This document shows, in pieces, positions 1 to 10,969 of a stretch of 64,000 nucleotides of DNA. Position numbers and translations under genes: made by a program. The notes under the pieces were generated by a model. It was not told the DNA's origin and did no database searches. It was given only the letters and a program-made list of their open reading frames with translations. Position 1 is the first letter of the stretch; the number at the start of each line of letters is the position of its first letter. The DNA comes from Diploptera punctata (Eukaryota; Arthropoda; Insecta; Blattodea; Blaberidae), in assembly GCA_030220185.1 (NCBI GenBank), contig JASPKZ010008348.1, positions 1,683,501 to 1,747,500 on the forward strand, in the 5' to 3' direction.

Positions 1-740
1 ATAGTCCCGCAACAAATGCCCACTTTTTTCACACTTTCAGTAGGCTAATATTCCGATGATGCAACGCCCCTCAACAACGAGTGCGGTCACTTGTCTCGTA
101 TGAGACGTTTTCGGCAGGTCCAGATTGCTTAAAGTTTGCTTGTTAGCCTCCAGTCTCAAATCGTCATTTAGGACATCATTCGTGGTGCAATGTTTCGCCA
201 GCAGCAGTTGCTATTTCACACCTCAGTCCCTTAGACAGCATTTGAAATTAGACACCAACATTCCCGTCGATGGATGTTGCTGACAGTCATAATAGAACCT
301 TATACGCCAGCTGCTCTATTGCCATGGAATATTCTTGAAGGTACTCCCCGGTGTTTGAATACTGGACCTTCATAATATAATTTCAAACACTACTGTTTGA
401 TTTTATGTGTTAACTTTGAACAATTTCGGTAGTTGTTTTTGTACAGAAGTTATAAGGTACAGAAAAAATATATTTGTATCTTCGGTTATCAGAATTATGC
501 TGCACCTGTATTTTATTGTCTATATATATATTTATATATTTTTTTAATTTATTTAGTTAAACTTTTAGGGAACTTAATTATCGATCTACACGCTGCTATA
601 AAAACGTATTCGACACATTCCTTGGCCCGGAAATAAATTCACTATCGTTAAACCCATCTGCCTAATTAGCTCAGCCACTAAATATAAAGTACGTAAATTC
701 TTTAGGAGACGTGGCCATATTCAATTTCTGCTTGTGACCG
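1..740. other. AT-rich intergenic DNA, nothing recognised
   Basis: No gene or repeat was recognised here. The short open frame at 433-636 is AT-rich and has the composition of chance reading through T/A-rich DNA. A host gene exon cannot be excluded without transcript data. Confidence 0.5.
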
Positions 741-1220
741 TTGTACCTTTCTGCAGAAAATGTTTTACCATTAGTCAAGTACATAGACAAAAACTTACAA
801 AGAGTGTTCTTTGGAAATCCTAACAATTGGGCAGCACCACTCACTGTAACTGCAGCTAACTCGGATATAATTTATTCTCTTTTAAAGTCGCTTGGATCAG
901 ACATCATAAGCCTCACTTTATAGCTACAAGTGCAGGGTAAGAAACCATTGTACAGTTTATTACAGTAGTGGGTTCATAGAAAACATACGAAAAAAAATGG
1001 GGCTTCCTTACATGTTACCCTCAAAAATGTTCCTAAGTTACAATCATACACAATGAGCATGTGTCAACAACCTGAAGCTATTGAATCACGGGATGCAGGC
1101 AACATATACACGATATTTAACGAACCTAGAAGCTAACATAACGCAGTTTAAGTACTCTAACCTGAAAAGAGTGCAACACCCAAAATTAAATAGTAAGTTC
1201 TGAAATTCTGAAATATATGT
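741..1220 (+). other. 60-codon open frame of unknown origin plus non-coding DNA
   Basis: An open frame at 741-923 reads a fairly normal-looking peptide containing NPNNWAAPLT and SDIIYSLL, which I do not recognise. It could be a relic of a repeat or chance. The frame has no visible start context or splice structure, and the rest of the stretch holds nothing recognisable. Confidence 0.25.
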
Positions 1221-1224
1221 GTAC

Positions 1225-1474
1225 ATTATTATTATTATTATTTATTAATTTCGAGCGCCGGATTACTTCGGGCATAATGCCCTTATCTCCGGGTCTGCTC
1301 TATGTCCCTATCTATATCTAATATTTATTGAAATATATAATACATATACAATTCGGGTATTATAGTTGTTACATAAAATACAAATTAAGTGTGTTTTCTT
1401 TGTTTGTGTATGTGTGTTAATGTGTATGTGACTCTATGTTTAGTGCTTGTTTGTGTATATGTGTATGTGTATGT

Positions 1475-1516
<42 letters not shown>

Positions 1517-2060
1517 TAGTAGTAGTAGTAGATTGGTGACGTTTTTAACGCCCCTCTTTTCTCCGCTGGTCTTCTTCTCTTCTTAATCCCAAGACTCTTC
1601 TTGTGTACTTGGTGAGGGATTTTAAGGCTTCCTTCCCAGCCCAGAATTCTAAGGCGGGCGGCTATTGTGTTTCACCGAATATGGCTGCTTTCTACAGCTC
1701 CTGCCTGAAGACATTGTACATGGTACATTGATAGAGCACGTGGACTACGTCGTCTTCTCCAGGGTTGAAATAATCGCAGAGAGGTGAGTCGGCACGTCCT
1801 CTTTCGTGCAGTTTGAAGCGAATCAGTTCATTACCTAAGAGGATCTGTGTGGTGTAGTGGCTGGGGGTTATCCACGTACTGTGCATTCTTTTCTGGACTG
1901 TCCGGAAGTACTGGAATGTCTGGTGTCCATGGGGCTTCTCTTCCAGTCCCAGTATATATGTACATCTGAACACTTCCTCCACCCCTTCGGATACCTCGAT
2001 CTCTTCGACCCTACTCCCTGATCTCAGACTTGTCCTCCCTTATCGACTTCGTGATCACAT
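1225..2060 (-). pseudogene. 3' end of a non-LTR retrotransposon (R1/Jockey/I-group type) with 3' UTR
   Basis: The minus-strand frame 1982-1692 reads the far C-terminus of a LINE ORF2. It contains TPSHYTTQILLGNE, then a Cys/His-type stretch (LCDYFN...GEDDVVHVLYQC) of the sort that follows or lies in the RNase H-like end of R1, I and Jockey ORF2 proteins. The stop is at about 1692. The sequence from there down to 1246 would be the 3' UTR. It contains the (GT)n tract, and a short (TAA)n run on the minus strand at 1220-1245 looks like the tail. Only the last roughly 110 codons remain, so the element is strongly 5'-truncated. The clade is uncertain. Confidence 0.55.
1462..1532. repeat. (GT)n followed by (AGT)n microsatellite
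   Basis: A GT dinucleotide run to about 1513 passes directly into an AGT trinucleotide run to about 1531. The step from one repeat to the other is typical of replication slippage. Confidence 0.9.
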
Positions 2061-2099
2061 ATTCAAGTTCACGGGCAATAAAACCAACACTCCGTGAAA

Positions 2100-3400
2100 G
2101 AGTTTTGGAGTCGCAACTTCGTGGACATTGCTGAGCTACAAAGTACGTCAGGACGCAAAACTCTGACGACCCCACAGTTGGTTCATGGGCTCCATGAGCC
2201 TAGCAGGAAGGACTGTTTTGCTTGGGAGCATCGCAATCCACCGACCATCCCTCCGTTCTATCTCCAGAGACGCATCCTACAGCCGTTGTGAGACCAGCTA
2301 GGGCTGTGATTGCATCAAGCCCAGCAGTGTGAGATTCTAGTACTTCCAGGTATTTATCTCCTGGCGACCCCAGGTTGGTCCACGAGCCCGTAGGCTGAGC
2401 AGGGAATCGGCGAAGTTGCTCTCGCGCTACGCTGATCCTAGCCATGCCCTGGTGTACCTTCCAGGAACGCGTCCTGTCGCCATTGTGGGCCGGCACGGAG
2501 CCCGCAGGCCCCAACAGGGAAGCATATAGTACGACAGTGTGCACATCTCCTGCCGACCCCACTAATGGTTCACGAGTCCGTTGGACTTGGCAGGGAGGAC
2601 TGACTAGCATATCCACCAACAATCCCCCTTTGCACCACCCAGGGACGTGTTCTGTTGCTGAAGTGTGTCCAGCCTGAGCATTAGTACGTCAGGTCGCTCA
2701 ACTCCTGGAGACCTCACAGATTGTCGTCGAGTCAGTTCAACGATCGCTACGGAGTCGGCGCCAATCCAACACCAAAAAATTGGGCCTTCTCCGTGCCACG
2801 CACACCCTTACCTGGTCTGCAGTTCCCGTAGCATAAAGCCTGGTATTGCCCTGTCCATCCCTTTCGCAAAACTAGGACTCCTCGTACCGCTGCTGTGAGA
2901 CCAGATCACTGAGCAATGTGGGCATCCAGGGTGCACATTGCCGCCGGCGCCCCCAAGATGGGCCTCGGGTTCATTGAACCAAGAGAAGGGCGCTTCCGAT
3001 CGCCAATCCCCCAACACGTAGCCATCATGGTCGCGGATCCTGCTGTGAGACCATGATGGTGAGCTCATAGTACAACAGAGTGCTCGTCTCTTATTGACCC
3101 CACTTATGGTCTGCGAGTCCATCGGACTTGGAAGGGAGGACTGACTAGTAGATCCACCAATCTTTTCCCCACTACACCACCGAAGGGACGCGTTATGCTG
3201 TTGAAGTGGGCGCAGCACGAGCTAAGTAATACGTCAGTTCGCTCGAATGCTGACGACTTCACAAATGGCCCGCGGGTCCGGTCTGGACCTAGCCCGGTGG
3301 AATGCAAGCAAATCCGCCGCCCGGGGACGCGCCCTGTTGCTGTTGAGAGCACAGTGCGGAGCCCGTGAAGCGGACCTCCCAGGCAGTATATGTGTACAGT
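2100..3400. repeat. GC-rich degenerate tandem-repeat block
   Basis: This block is far richer in G+C than its surroundings. It repeats a set of phrases in the same order: a piece like AGTACGTCAGG, then CTGACGACCCCAC, then GGTTCACGAGTCCG with GACTTGGCAGGGAGGACTG, then GGGACGCGTCCTGTTGCTG. Clear occurrences start near 2142, 2350, 2545, 2682, 3090 and 3228, so the spacing is irregular (roughly 150-200 bp or multiples). Several overlapping open frames on both strands are explained by the composition and not by conserved proteins. Confidence 0.55.
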
Positions 3401-4560
3401 TAATTAATATATGTACTCCATGTTGGCTGCACTGGAACATGACTTTATTTTTGCTTAGAATATTCGTTAAAATCAATATGGCCGCCATATTTTCATGCTA
3501 CGTATGTAGTTAAATATCATAGGAAAATATATTCAAACAACCGTTAGAAAAAATGTAAAAATCACTGTAAATTGTGAGAAATAATTTGAAAAATGGAACC
3601 CTAAGAATAACATATGACAGGGGTTTATGAAATAATTTAAAAAGTCGCTTCGCATGTTGTAAAGAATAGCCAAATATATATTTTTATTGTTTTAGATAAC
3701 CTGCAGGTTAACCGTTTTCATGAAAATGTGATGTGTCCATTATTTTGTCCATACTGCGTACATTAAAACTGTGGATGAGGATGAGCTGGAACCCACATTA
3801 GTATTTGCTGCCAGTGAGGTGTTGAAGTGTGGAGTATCCTGCCTCTTCTTCTGAATATTAATAGGGGATAATGCACAAAGAGGGCGGCTGTGCAAGGAAA
3901 TTGAAAAGCGACTATAAAGTTTCCCTTCAAGTAGAGAAGATGACATTTAAGACTAGAAAATGCAAAATATAAACCCTTTTTTTTCCTATACCTTCTTACA
4001 GAGAGTTTTAGTCCCATTGAAGCAGATAACTTTTTTTTTATTACATTGGTTATATTAACTATTATTCATGTCTCTATCTCTCTCTCTCTATATCTATATA
4101 TCTATCTATCTCTGCCTTATTTTAACTTAGTTAACCTCCCCTCTATATGTAAGATATGTCGGTAGATGATGTTCCAACATTGAATCGCATACACACATTT
4201 TTGACTATACAAGGACGTGAAGTGCACATCTGGATGAGTGATCAGCTCATTGCCTGGGCCACCTCCGAGACAAGTAACAACATTCATTCGTTCACTCATT
4301 CGACAAAGCTAATTTGATATGGTCGATTGTGATGGACAAATTATTTTTAGATATTTGGGGAACATTTTGTCCTTCAAGTTTCCCAACACTTGTTTTGTAA
4401 TTGAGGCAAAACCCCGATAAAGACTCACTCAGGAAACTTGTCCCCATGTTACGTACACGGCAACGAAGTTAGCTCGAGGCCACGGATATGAATATCAACT
4501 TTATTATTCAGAACTTAAATACTTTACTTCTAGAAATGTCGTAACAGAACCTGGTGACAT
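3401..4560. other. AT-rich intergenic DNA, no gene recognised
   Basis: A short CT/AT simple repeat lies at 4078-4110. The overlapping minus-strand frames at 3740-4017 read Ser- and aromatic-rich peptides without recognisable motifs. Nothing else is supported. Confidence 0.45.
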
Positions 4561-4568
4561 TAAAAAAT

Positions 4569-4569
4569 C

Positions 4570-4601
<32 letters not shown>

Positions 4602-4618
4602 TAATAATAATAATAATG
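4569..4618. repeat. (AAT)n microsatellite at a LINE 3' end
   Basis: An AAT run abuts the 3' end of the minus-strand RT relic at 4637-5010. It is probably the retrotransposon's simple-repeat tail. Confidence 0.8.
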
Positions 4619-4636
4619 AACTAACTAAATAATTAA

Positions 4637-5010
4637 ATGGAATCTATTGATCCCGTATATTCATGGATGTGTGGACATAAGCTCTCCATACATCCCTATC
4701 TTTACTATTTTTTAAATTACCCCCATATAATCTACCTCCATCATATCATGGTTCATGTTATTCTCTTACCTCCTTATTGGTCTACCAACTGGCCAATTTT
4801 CCTCTGGTTTCCTATAAGTAGTCTCCAAGCTCCTCTTCCATTCCCCATTCGTGTCACATGTCTTGTTCATCGCAGTCTACGAAACTTAAGTATTACTATG
4901 TATCTGGTTTTCTATAAAGATCATAGAGCTCACTCTTATGTAGTCCTCTCCATTCCCCCTGCCAGTTTATCTCGCATTGGTCCAGAACTTTATTCTCAAA
5001 TAGAGAGGTA
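4637..5010 (-). pseudogene. RTE-like LINE C-terminal relic, copy 1
   Basis: Reading the minus strand gives the pieces RHVTRMGNGRGAWRLL and IGQLVDQ in different frames. These match the end of the endonuclease-reverse transcriptase whose better copies lie at 34668-35039 and 63428-63628. The relic carries stops and indels and cannot be translated. It is a 5'-truncated dead copy; only about the last 120 codons and the 3' end are represented. Confidence 0.65.
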
Positions 5011-5440
5011 GATAGAGATAGACAGAAATAGAGGGAGGGAGAGAGAGAGAAGGAAATGAAAATCTTCTGAGTTTATTGTATGTTTAAATATATCAATTCA
5101 CGTGTTTGTGTTCGCAAAACTCGAAAAGTATGCGGTGAATGTTATGAATGTACGTACAGGTTTTCAGATACGGAGAGTGTTCAGTCGCTATCTATTATAT
5201 TTGATGTAGGAGTTCACCTGAAATGAAAATTTAAATATCCCTCTGCAGGTTACAATATCTTATGTTTCACAACGAAATTGAATATAATATGCTCTTAATC
5301 AACTTTAATAACATTCATGGTAAAATTTTGTTGAGATATTGGTATATGTTACCTAACAGTCCGTCTGCTCAACTTTCTAAATTATTAATTCTCTGTAGTA
5401 CTTTCGGGCTCTGGTCCCAAGGGTCACGGCTTCAAACCGG
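5011..5440. other. Intergenic DNA
   Basis: This stretch begins with a short purine-rich (GA)n-like run at 5015-5052. Nothing else was recognised. A B-box-like GGCTTCAAACC at about 5428 suggests that the repeat starting at 5445 may have a tRNA-like head. Confidence 0.35.
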
Positions 5441-5444
5441 CCGG

Positions 5445-6073
5445 GTTCAGTGGATTTTTCGGATGGAAAAATACAAGGAGCAAATCCTCCGGAGAGACTT
5501 TAAGCCGTGTGTTCAAGTTCTGAAGATTTTGTAGCTCGTAAAAGATCAAAAGATCCTTAAGCTTGAATAAAAAAGGCCTCCAAGCAAAACTTACCCATCT
5601 CAACATCCTAGTAGTACCTTAGTTGCCTGCTAGATGTCTCATTGAGTCAGTAAGTTGACCGGGTACCATTTATAACATCTATGGAGAAATAAGGTAACTA
5701 AATTAACTTGGTGTAGTAACTCCTATCAAAGGAGAGGCTATGGCTTAGTATTAGACTAAACCATTATAGATAATAATTTCGCTACTAGTTCCATCATCAG
5801 CTGAAGGAGCAGGAGGTTGGTCTGTATCTATTAACCCTGAATGCAGTACTAAACAAAATGCCCTTCAGGGAATTAACAGTTTACAGAGTTAAGGAGACGA
5901 ACCCATTAGTTAGCAATGTTATAATTTTATATTATAATTCTAATTATATGCTATTAAAATAAGCCGCGGTAGTTATTGTCAAAAAATCAGCGAATTAACG
6001 TCATTAGAAGTGGGGTTTTACCAGAAATCCCAAATTAAAAATTGTCGATGTTTGATTCGTCGAATGTACACTT
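5445..6073 (+). repeat. Dispersed repeat of unknown class, copy 1 (without insertion)
   Basis: The sequence from GTGGATTTTTCGGATGG to CGAATGTACACTT is matched almost throughout by 16379-17162. A 5' portion is also matched in inverse orientation by about 26740-27045, and a shorter piece by about 22190-22310. No coding frame is conserved. A B-box-like stretch just upstream (5425-5450) may mean it began as a tRNA-derived SINE. The site where copy 2 carries a 181-bp insertion is uninterrupted here, near 5980 (TTATTGTCAAAAAATC). Confidence 0.7.
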
Positions 6074-6839
6074 TTTCCACAGTGTAACTAAAAGAAATGC
6101 GATTTAATTAACAAATAAAATTTATTCTCGCGGATGGAGGAAGCATAGGATGCAGGCAGAATTTCTTTAGTTTAACATCAGAAACGTTTACATAAAATGT
6201 TATAATTTTCATTATTAATTTCACAATAACGCATTCTATACTCTTGTTTACTTTCGTCTAATTTAATCTCATCACAGTTTATTTTGTAACTCAGTTCTTC
6301 TTACTTTCGTAAGACTTCACGTACAAAACTTTCTTTTTATCGCGGTTTTGTCTCTTCCTCTCGTCCTCATTCTGATACGAATTGCTCTAGCGACTAACTT
6401 TCACGATTAACTACTGCTCGTCAGGCATTCGTTCACATATGTGTGGGACATTAATTATCTAGATATCAATCTGGACGCTTCTCAAATAGAAAGTTCGAAA
6501 AGCCGATTATTCTAGAACCGAGGTACAGAAGCACGTGGAAATTTCTCAAAAGTCCCCATCGACTCGTGTCTAGTCAAATCGAGAATCTCATTCTATAATA
6601 TAAAGCGAGCTCAACGACTCCTAACATTGATCCCTCTTTAGGGCTGATGGTCCCGATCTATTTCTCTCTGTGCTGCCAGTCGGTGCAAGGGAATCGTCAT
6701 TATATTCCCTCTAGTTTGACGTTGGATCCGGTAGACCTCTTCATTACTCAGTATGGGCCATCAAATGTAGTGATCTTTCTCCAGTCCGGATGGGTAAGTA
6801 AAGCCACAAGAAGCAGCGTAGTTGGTTAGTCGGTCGTAG
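6074..6839. other. Intergenic DNA, no gene recognised
   Basis: Nothing was supported. The GC content rises slightly after about 6340, leading into the possible gag relic at 6840. Confidence 0.4.
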
Positions 6840-7440
6840 CGCTTCATCATCCTGTTCTTGGGTCTCACCACATGCAGTCAACTTTGGTGATTTATTCTGG
6901 CCTCCAACGACATATCGGGGCGAGATGATGCCATTGACTCTGATGTCGTTACCAAGTGTCCAGCGTCGAAGACAAGGAAGACAGTCCTGTTGGTACTACG
7001 GGAAATTTGGACATCTCTTGTGGGACTGCAAAGTTCGGCCCGTAGGAGGACGTAGTAAACGATAGAATTGACTGTGGGCTCATTGCCGATAATTGGAACC
7101 ATGGGCGGCTCTGCCGATTGCTCGTTGAAATAGGAGTAACACTGACCTTTTTAAGACCCGAGGTATGAATAGGTATGCCCGAGAGAACGCCACTAAGGAA
7201 TTTCGAGCTTCGCAACGCGTCGGGGGGCATCGTGTAAGCGAAGACAGAGATTCACGACAAAGTTCTCGTCGGGATCGTCCCTCCACCCGCACCATAACCA
7301 AAGTATGCGATCCTGTTGGAATCATCGCTTTATTATTTACAGTGGATCAGCGGATGAGTGCCCTTGGACATGCTTTGTCTTCCCAGAAGCCTTGTACTTA
7401 TCGAATAAATCATATATCAGATCTCAGGTCAGAGTGATAA
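6840..7440 (+). pseudogene. Possible retrotransposon gag relic with a damaged zinc knuckle
   Basis: At about 6985-7045 one plus-strand frame reads QSCWYYGKFGHLLWDC, which has the spacing of a CCHC zinc knuckle (CX2CX4HX4C) with the second cysteine replaced by tyrosine. It is preceded by a basic run (QRRRQGR). Stops follow, and a separate open frame (7165-7437) rich in Arg and Ser continues in another register. This is consistent with a decayed LTR-retrotransposon gag. With only one motif, and that mutated, chance remains possible. Confidence 0.3.
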
Positions 7441-7743
7441 TTATCAACTCAGAAACTCGTTACTTTTTGTAATTTATTGCTATTAATATTTAATTATTTA
7501 CTGTGTTCATTTCTTTTTTCATTTTTTCGTGTATAATATATTTTTTTTATTAATTTAATTTTGTACTTCATATACTGAACACCAATTGATATTTCATATT
7601 TACGGTTTTCTTGTTTTAGTTAGCAACATTTCAACCATAGATTTAAGGAATGCACCTGCAGCCCCTTTTCGGTCTTTGACAGTTCCATTGTCCCCATCTC
7701 AACATACCCTTCCACCTCAGACCTTTTAAAATCACGTTTCTCT

Positions 7744-9909
7744 TTGAACAGCAATACACTCAAAATAACACATTGTAATGCACAGTCACTCTTGTCCCAC
7801 TTCTCAGAATTCCAAACTATATTTTCAACACTAAATCTGCATGCCATTTTAATTTCTGAAACATGGCTGAAAAATACCCTACCTTCTTCTCTTGTAAACA
7901 TGCAAAATTACATCTTGATTAGGAATGACAGATTCGGGAAAAATGGAGGCGGCGTGGCGATGTATATACGTTCCGATCTACAACCGAAAATTGTATCCCA
8001 TTCGCCTAGTGAATACTCGTCTCGACCCGAATACCTGTTTATAGAAATTAGAGCGAAAATGCAGAAATGTTTATTAGGAGTAGTTTATAAGCCCCCAAAT
8101 GTCGGTCACCTGCATGACATTGAAACAGTTCTCCAAAATCTCATACCATCTTATGAACATGTAATTGTACTAGGAGACTTCAACACGAACCTATTAGCCA
8201 CAAATTCTTACAACACTATACAACTACAGACAATGTTCCAGTCATGCAATATGACAATACTGCCTTCAGAACCAACCCATCATACTAGGTATTCTGACAC
8301 ACTACTAGACTTAATTATAACAAATAATCCTCAAAAAGTTATAACTAGTGGACAGATAGAAGCTCCAGGCATCTCTGCACATGACTTAATATACAATGAA
8401 TATTCACTCCTTTGCTCTAAACGTAGACCTAGACTTGTAATATACAGAGACTTGAAACATATAAATTATGCGCAATTAATTGATGACGCTGCAAAACTAC
8501 CTTGGAACAACATATGGACACTTAGAACTGTAGACGAGAAAGTTGAAAATTTTAATGACATGATTTTACAATTGTATGACAAACACGCACCTATCAAGAC
8601 TAGACCACCTGCACCCTGGATGTCTGATAATATCCGCTTGCTCATGACTGAGAGAGACGTAGCATTCAGGAAATACAGGAGGAACAAAGAATTGACAGAC
8701 TTACAGACATACAAACATCTGAGGAATAAAGTCAACCAGACTATAAGGAATGCAAAACTAAGATATGCCCATACTATTATTACACAATCTATGTCCAACT
8801 CAGCTGACATGTGGAAAAATTTAAAATCAATAGGCCTCTGTCAAAATAAACTACAGGTAGAAACAGCTGACCTACCACTAGATGAGTTGAATGACCATTT
8901 TACCCGCCTCCCTTCTGACAACACCTCACAACACAAACGACAGACAATAGATGAACTAATGTCATATTCCCAACCTACCCGAGAGAAATTCTTTTTTTCC
9001 TATATCTCACCTGATGACGCCAAAAGAGCAGTATTACGTATTAAATCTAAAGCACAAGGAATAGACAATATAACAATAACTCTCCTGCAAAAAATAATAG
9101 ACATTATTCTCCCAACAATAACCCACATTTTTAATGCCTCTATAATGACTGGGACTTATCCCAGACTCTGGAAAATGGCTCTAGTTCGTCCTACACCGAA
9201 ATCAAACACTCCCACAACACTCGATGATTATAGACCAATTAGTATTCTTCCCTGTTTATCTAAAGCACTGGAACACATAATACACTCACAGTTAACACAC
9301 TACCTCACCACACACGACTTACTTGATGAACATCAGTCTGGTTTTAGAACAGGACATCACACAAGTACTGCACTACTTGACATTGTAGAGGACATAAGAG
9401 ACTCAATGGACAAAAGCAAACTCACCGCAATAGTCCTACTCGACTACAGCAAAGCCTTTGACACAGTAGATATAGACTTAATGCTAGCGAGACTAAAGAC
9501 ACTACATCTGTCGGAAAACTGCCTTGATTGGTTTGCATCTTACCTCACTAATCGTCAGCAATCAGTTTCTGTTAATAATCGCATTTCTTCCTGGCGCTTG
9601 GTGAGGAAAGGGGTACCTCAAGGCGGCGTCCTCGCTCCTCTTCTCTTCTCGATTTATATTAATGACGTGACCAAGAAACTACAAAACTGCAAGCATCATC
9701 TTTACGCTGACGACCTACAGATTTACACACACTTTAGGCCTGACGAAATTAATGAATGTATTGACAAAGTAAACACTGACCTCAGGCATATATCTTTATG
9801 GTCCAGACAATATGGGCTGAAACTAAATGTAAACAAAACGCAAGCAATAATTATCGGACATCCAACACCTCATAAACAATGGCAATATGCCGGCTGTCAT
9901 ATTAGATAA
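7744..9909 (+). pseudogene. LINE ORF2, first part: endonuclease and reverse transcriptase
   Basis: ORF2 of a CR1/L2-group element nicks target DNA and reverse-transcribes the element's RNA at the nick. Numbering from the TTG at 7744, residues 1-215 are an exonuclease-endonuclease-phosphatase domain: N13-Q14, SETWL (E39), GDFNTN at 144 and the final SAHDLIY at about 211. The family usually has SDH at that last position, so the catalytic Asp appears changed to Ala. RT boxes follow: DYRPISILPC, LLDYSKAFDTV, VPQGGVLAPLLFS and YADD at about 653-656. No ATG precedes the conserved region; the frame is open from 7624. The frame is lost near 9880, and the thumb continues in the next feature, one frame over. 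The frameshift and the endonuclease change suggest an inactive copy. Confidence 0.85.
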
Positions 9910-10537
9910 TGAACAAATTCCTTATACCGACGTCGTTAAAAACTTGGGATTTTACTTAGATTCTAATTTAAAATGGCATGAGCAAGTAAAACGAACATCT
10001 AAAAGGATCTTCTCCATAATGCATTCCCTAAAGCGACTTAAACATTTTCTTCCTACAAATCTTAAAAGAATTTTAATCCAAACTTTAGTGATGCCGCATT
10101 TTGACTACTGTGACGTTCTACTAACTGACATAAGTGACGGATTGTCGGACAAACTGCAGCGTGTCCATAATATGTGTATCAGATTCATATTTAATGTTCG
10201 AAAATACGATCACATTTCTCCATTATTCCACGAATTGTCATGGCTACATCTAAAAGAGAGAAGAAAATCGCACTGTTTAATTCTCCTATTTAAGATCCTA
10301 CATACCTCGATTCCCAATTATTTATCATCCCGTTTCCAGTATCTATCCTCAAACCATAACTTAAACACAAGATCACAACATAGTCTCTTACTTAATATAC
10401 CGCAACATAGGACATCACATCACTCCATGTCATATACCATCTCCACTTCTCGCAACTGGAATTCCCTACCACAAGAAATAAGGGGCTGCCGGACATTGAC
10501 ATCTTTTAAAAGGAATCTAAATTTATATTTGCTCTAA
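9887..10537 (+). pseudogene. LINE ORF2, C-terminal part after a frameshift
   Basis: This frame continues the RT of 7744-9909: ILDNEQIPYTDVVKNLGFYL is the conserved segment that follows the YADD region in CR1-like RTs. It is followed by the thumb and C-terminal region (LKWHEQV, DYCDVLLTD, CIRFIF, WNSLPQEIR) and ends FKRNLNLYLL. The ATG at 9887 is not a biological start. The two frames overlap at 9887-9909, and the join requires a one-register shift near 9880. Apart from that shift the region is open, so the copy is fairly young. Confidence 0.85.
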
Positions 10538-10849
10538 AATCGACTTCATTATTATCCAGTGTAAGATATATATATATATATATATTAACTGGCGTTTCCC
10601 GTATAATGTATCATATTTATATTATTATTATTATTATTGTTATTATTATTATTATCGTATCATTATTGTTATTACCCTATAAAATGTTGTTTGTACATGA
10701 CATTTACATTGTTACATTTATTGCATCTTTAAGTGTTTATAATTAGTATAGTGTATATCTATATTTGTCGAATATTTGTTTGTATTTGTACTGGTTGAGT
10801 GGAAGAGAGGGCCTTATGGCCTTAACTCTGCCAGAATAAATAAAGTATT
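10538..10849 (+). other. 3' UTR of the CR1-like LINE
   Basis: AT-rich sequence with an (AT)n at 10566-10586 and an (ATT)n near 10620-10655. It then has the family-specific ending GGTTGAGTGGAAGAGAGGGC, a palindromic GGCCTTATGGCC, and AATAAATAAAG. The last 12 bases (10838-10849, aaataaagtatt) recur at 16200-16211 as the target duplication of the inserted PLE complex. Confidence 0.75.
10838..10849. repeat. Target-site duplication, left copy
   Basis: aaataaagtatt is found here and again at 16200-16211, immediately outside the two ends of the PLE complex. In the original LINE tail this was one sequence followed by (ATT)n. Confidence 0.8.
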
Positions 10850-10937
10850 TGAATGCAGGCTTTTACGGCCGGTAATCATAATGTTGAGTGATTCCGGGTT
10901 CTGTGGCCGTGGTCCATAGTTGGTGTTGATACCAGAC

Positions 10938-10969
10938 GTTTCGCCCTCAACTGCGGAGGGCATCTTCAG
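10938..10969 (-). ncRNA. Hammerhead-ribozyme-like core, copy A
   Basis: On the minus strand: CTGAAGA, one extra base, a 6-bp stem (GCCCTC/GAGGGC) with a 7-base loop, then GAAAC. CUGANGA and GAAA flanking stem II are the two invariant core strands of hammerhead ribozymes, which are known from PLE terminal repeats. The extra unpaired base and the lack of a located stem III and cleavage triplet leave activity open. Confidence 0.5.

Larger units (their letters stand above)
7624..10849 (+). mobile_element. CR1-like non-LTR retrotransposon (LINE), interrupted at its 3' tail
   Basis: This is a long LINE body: an ORF2 with endonuclease and RT, then a 3' UTR (10538-10849) ending GCCAGAATAAATAAAGTA. 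The tail continues as (ATT)n at 16208-16275, beyond the inserted PLE complex. The reading frame is open back to 7624 without an ATG, so the true 5' end and any ORF1 are not visible and the copy is probably 5'-truncated. The same 3' UTR ending recurs at about 28340-28680, 39660-39725 and 46515-46750. Confidence 0.8.

Noticed and set aside
1389..1586. Cys/Val-rich secreted-peptide-like frame
   Set aside because: It is driven by the (GT)n repeat.
2200..2677. Overlapping open frames of 77-140 codons on both strands
   Set aside because: They lie in GC-rich degenerate repeats, where stop codons are rare on both strands, and show no family motif.
4637..5011. 124-codon plus-strand frame
   Set aside because: It is the antisense of an RTE-like RT C-terminus.
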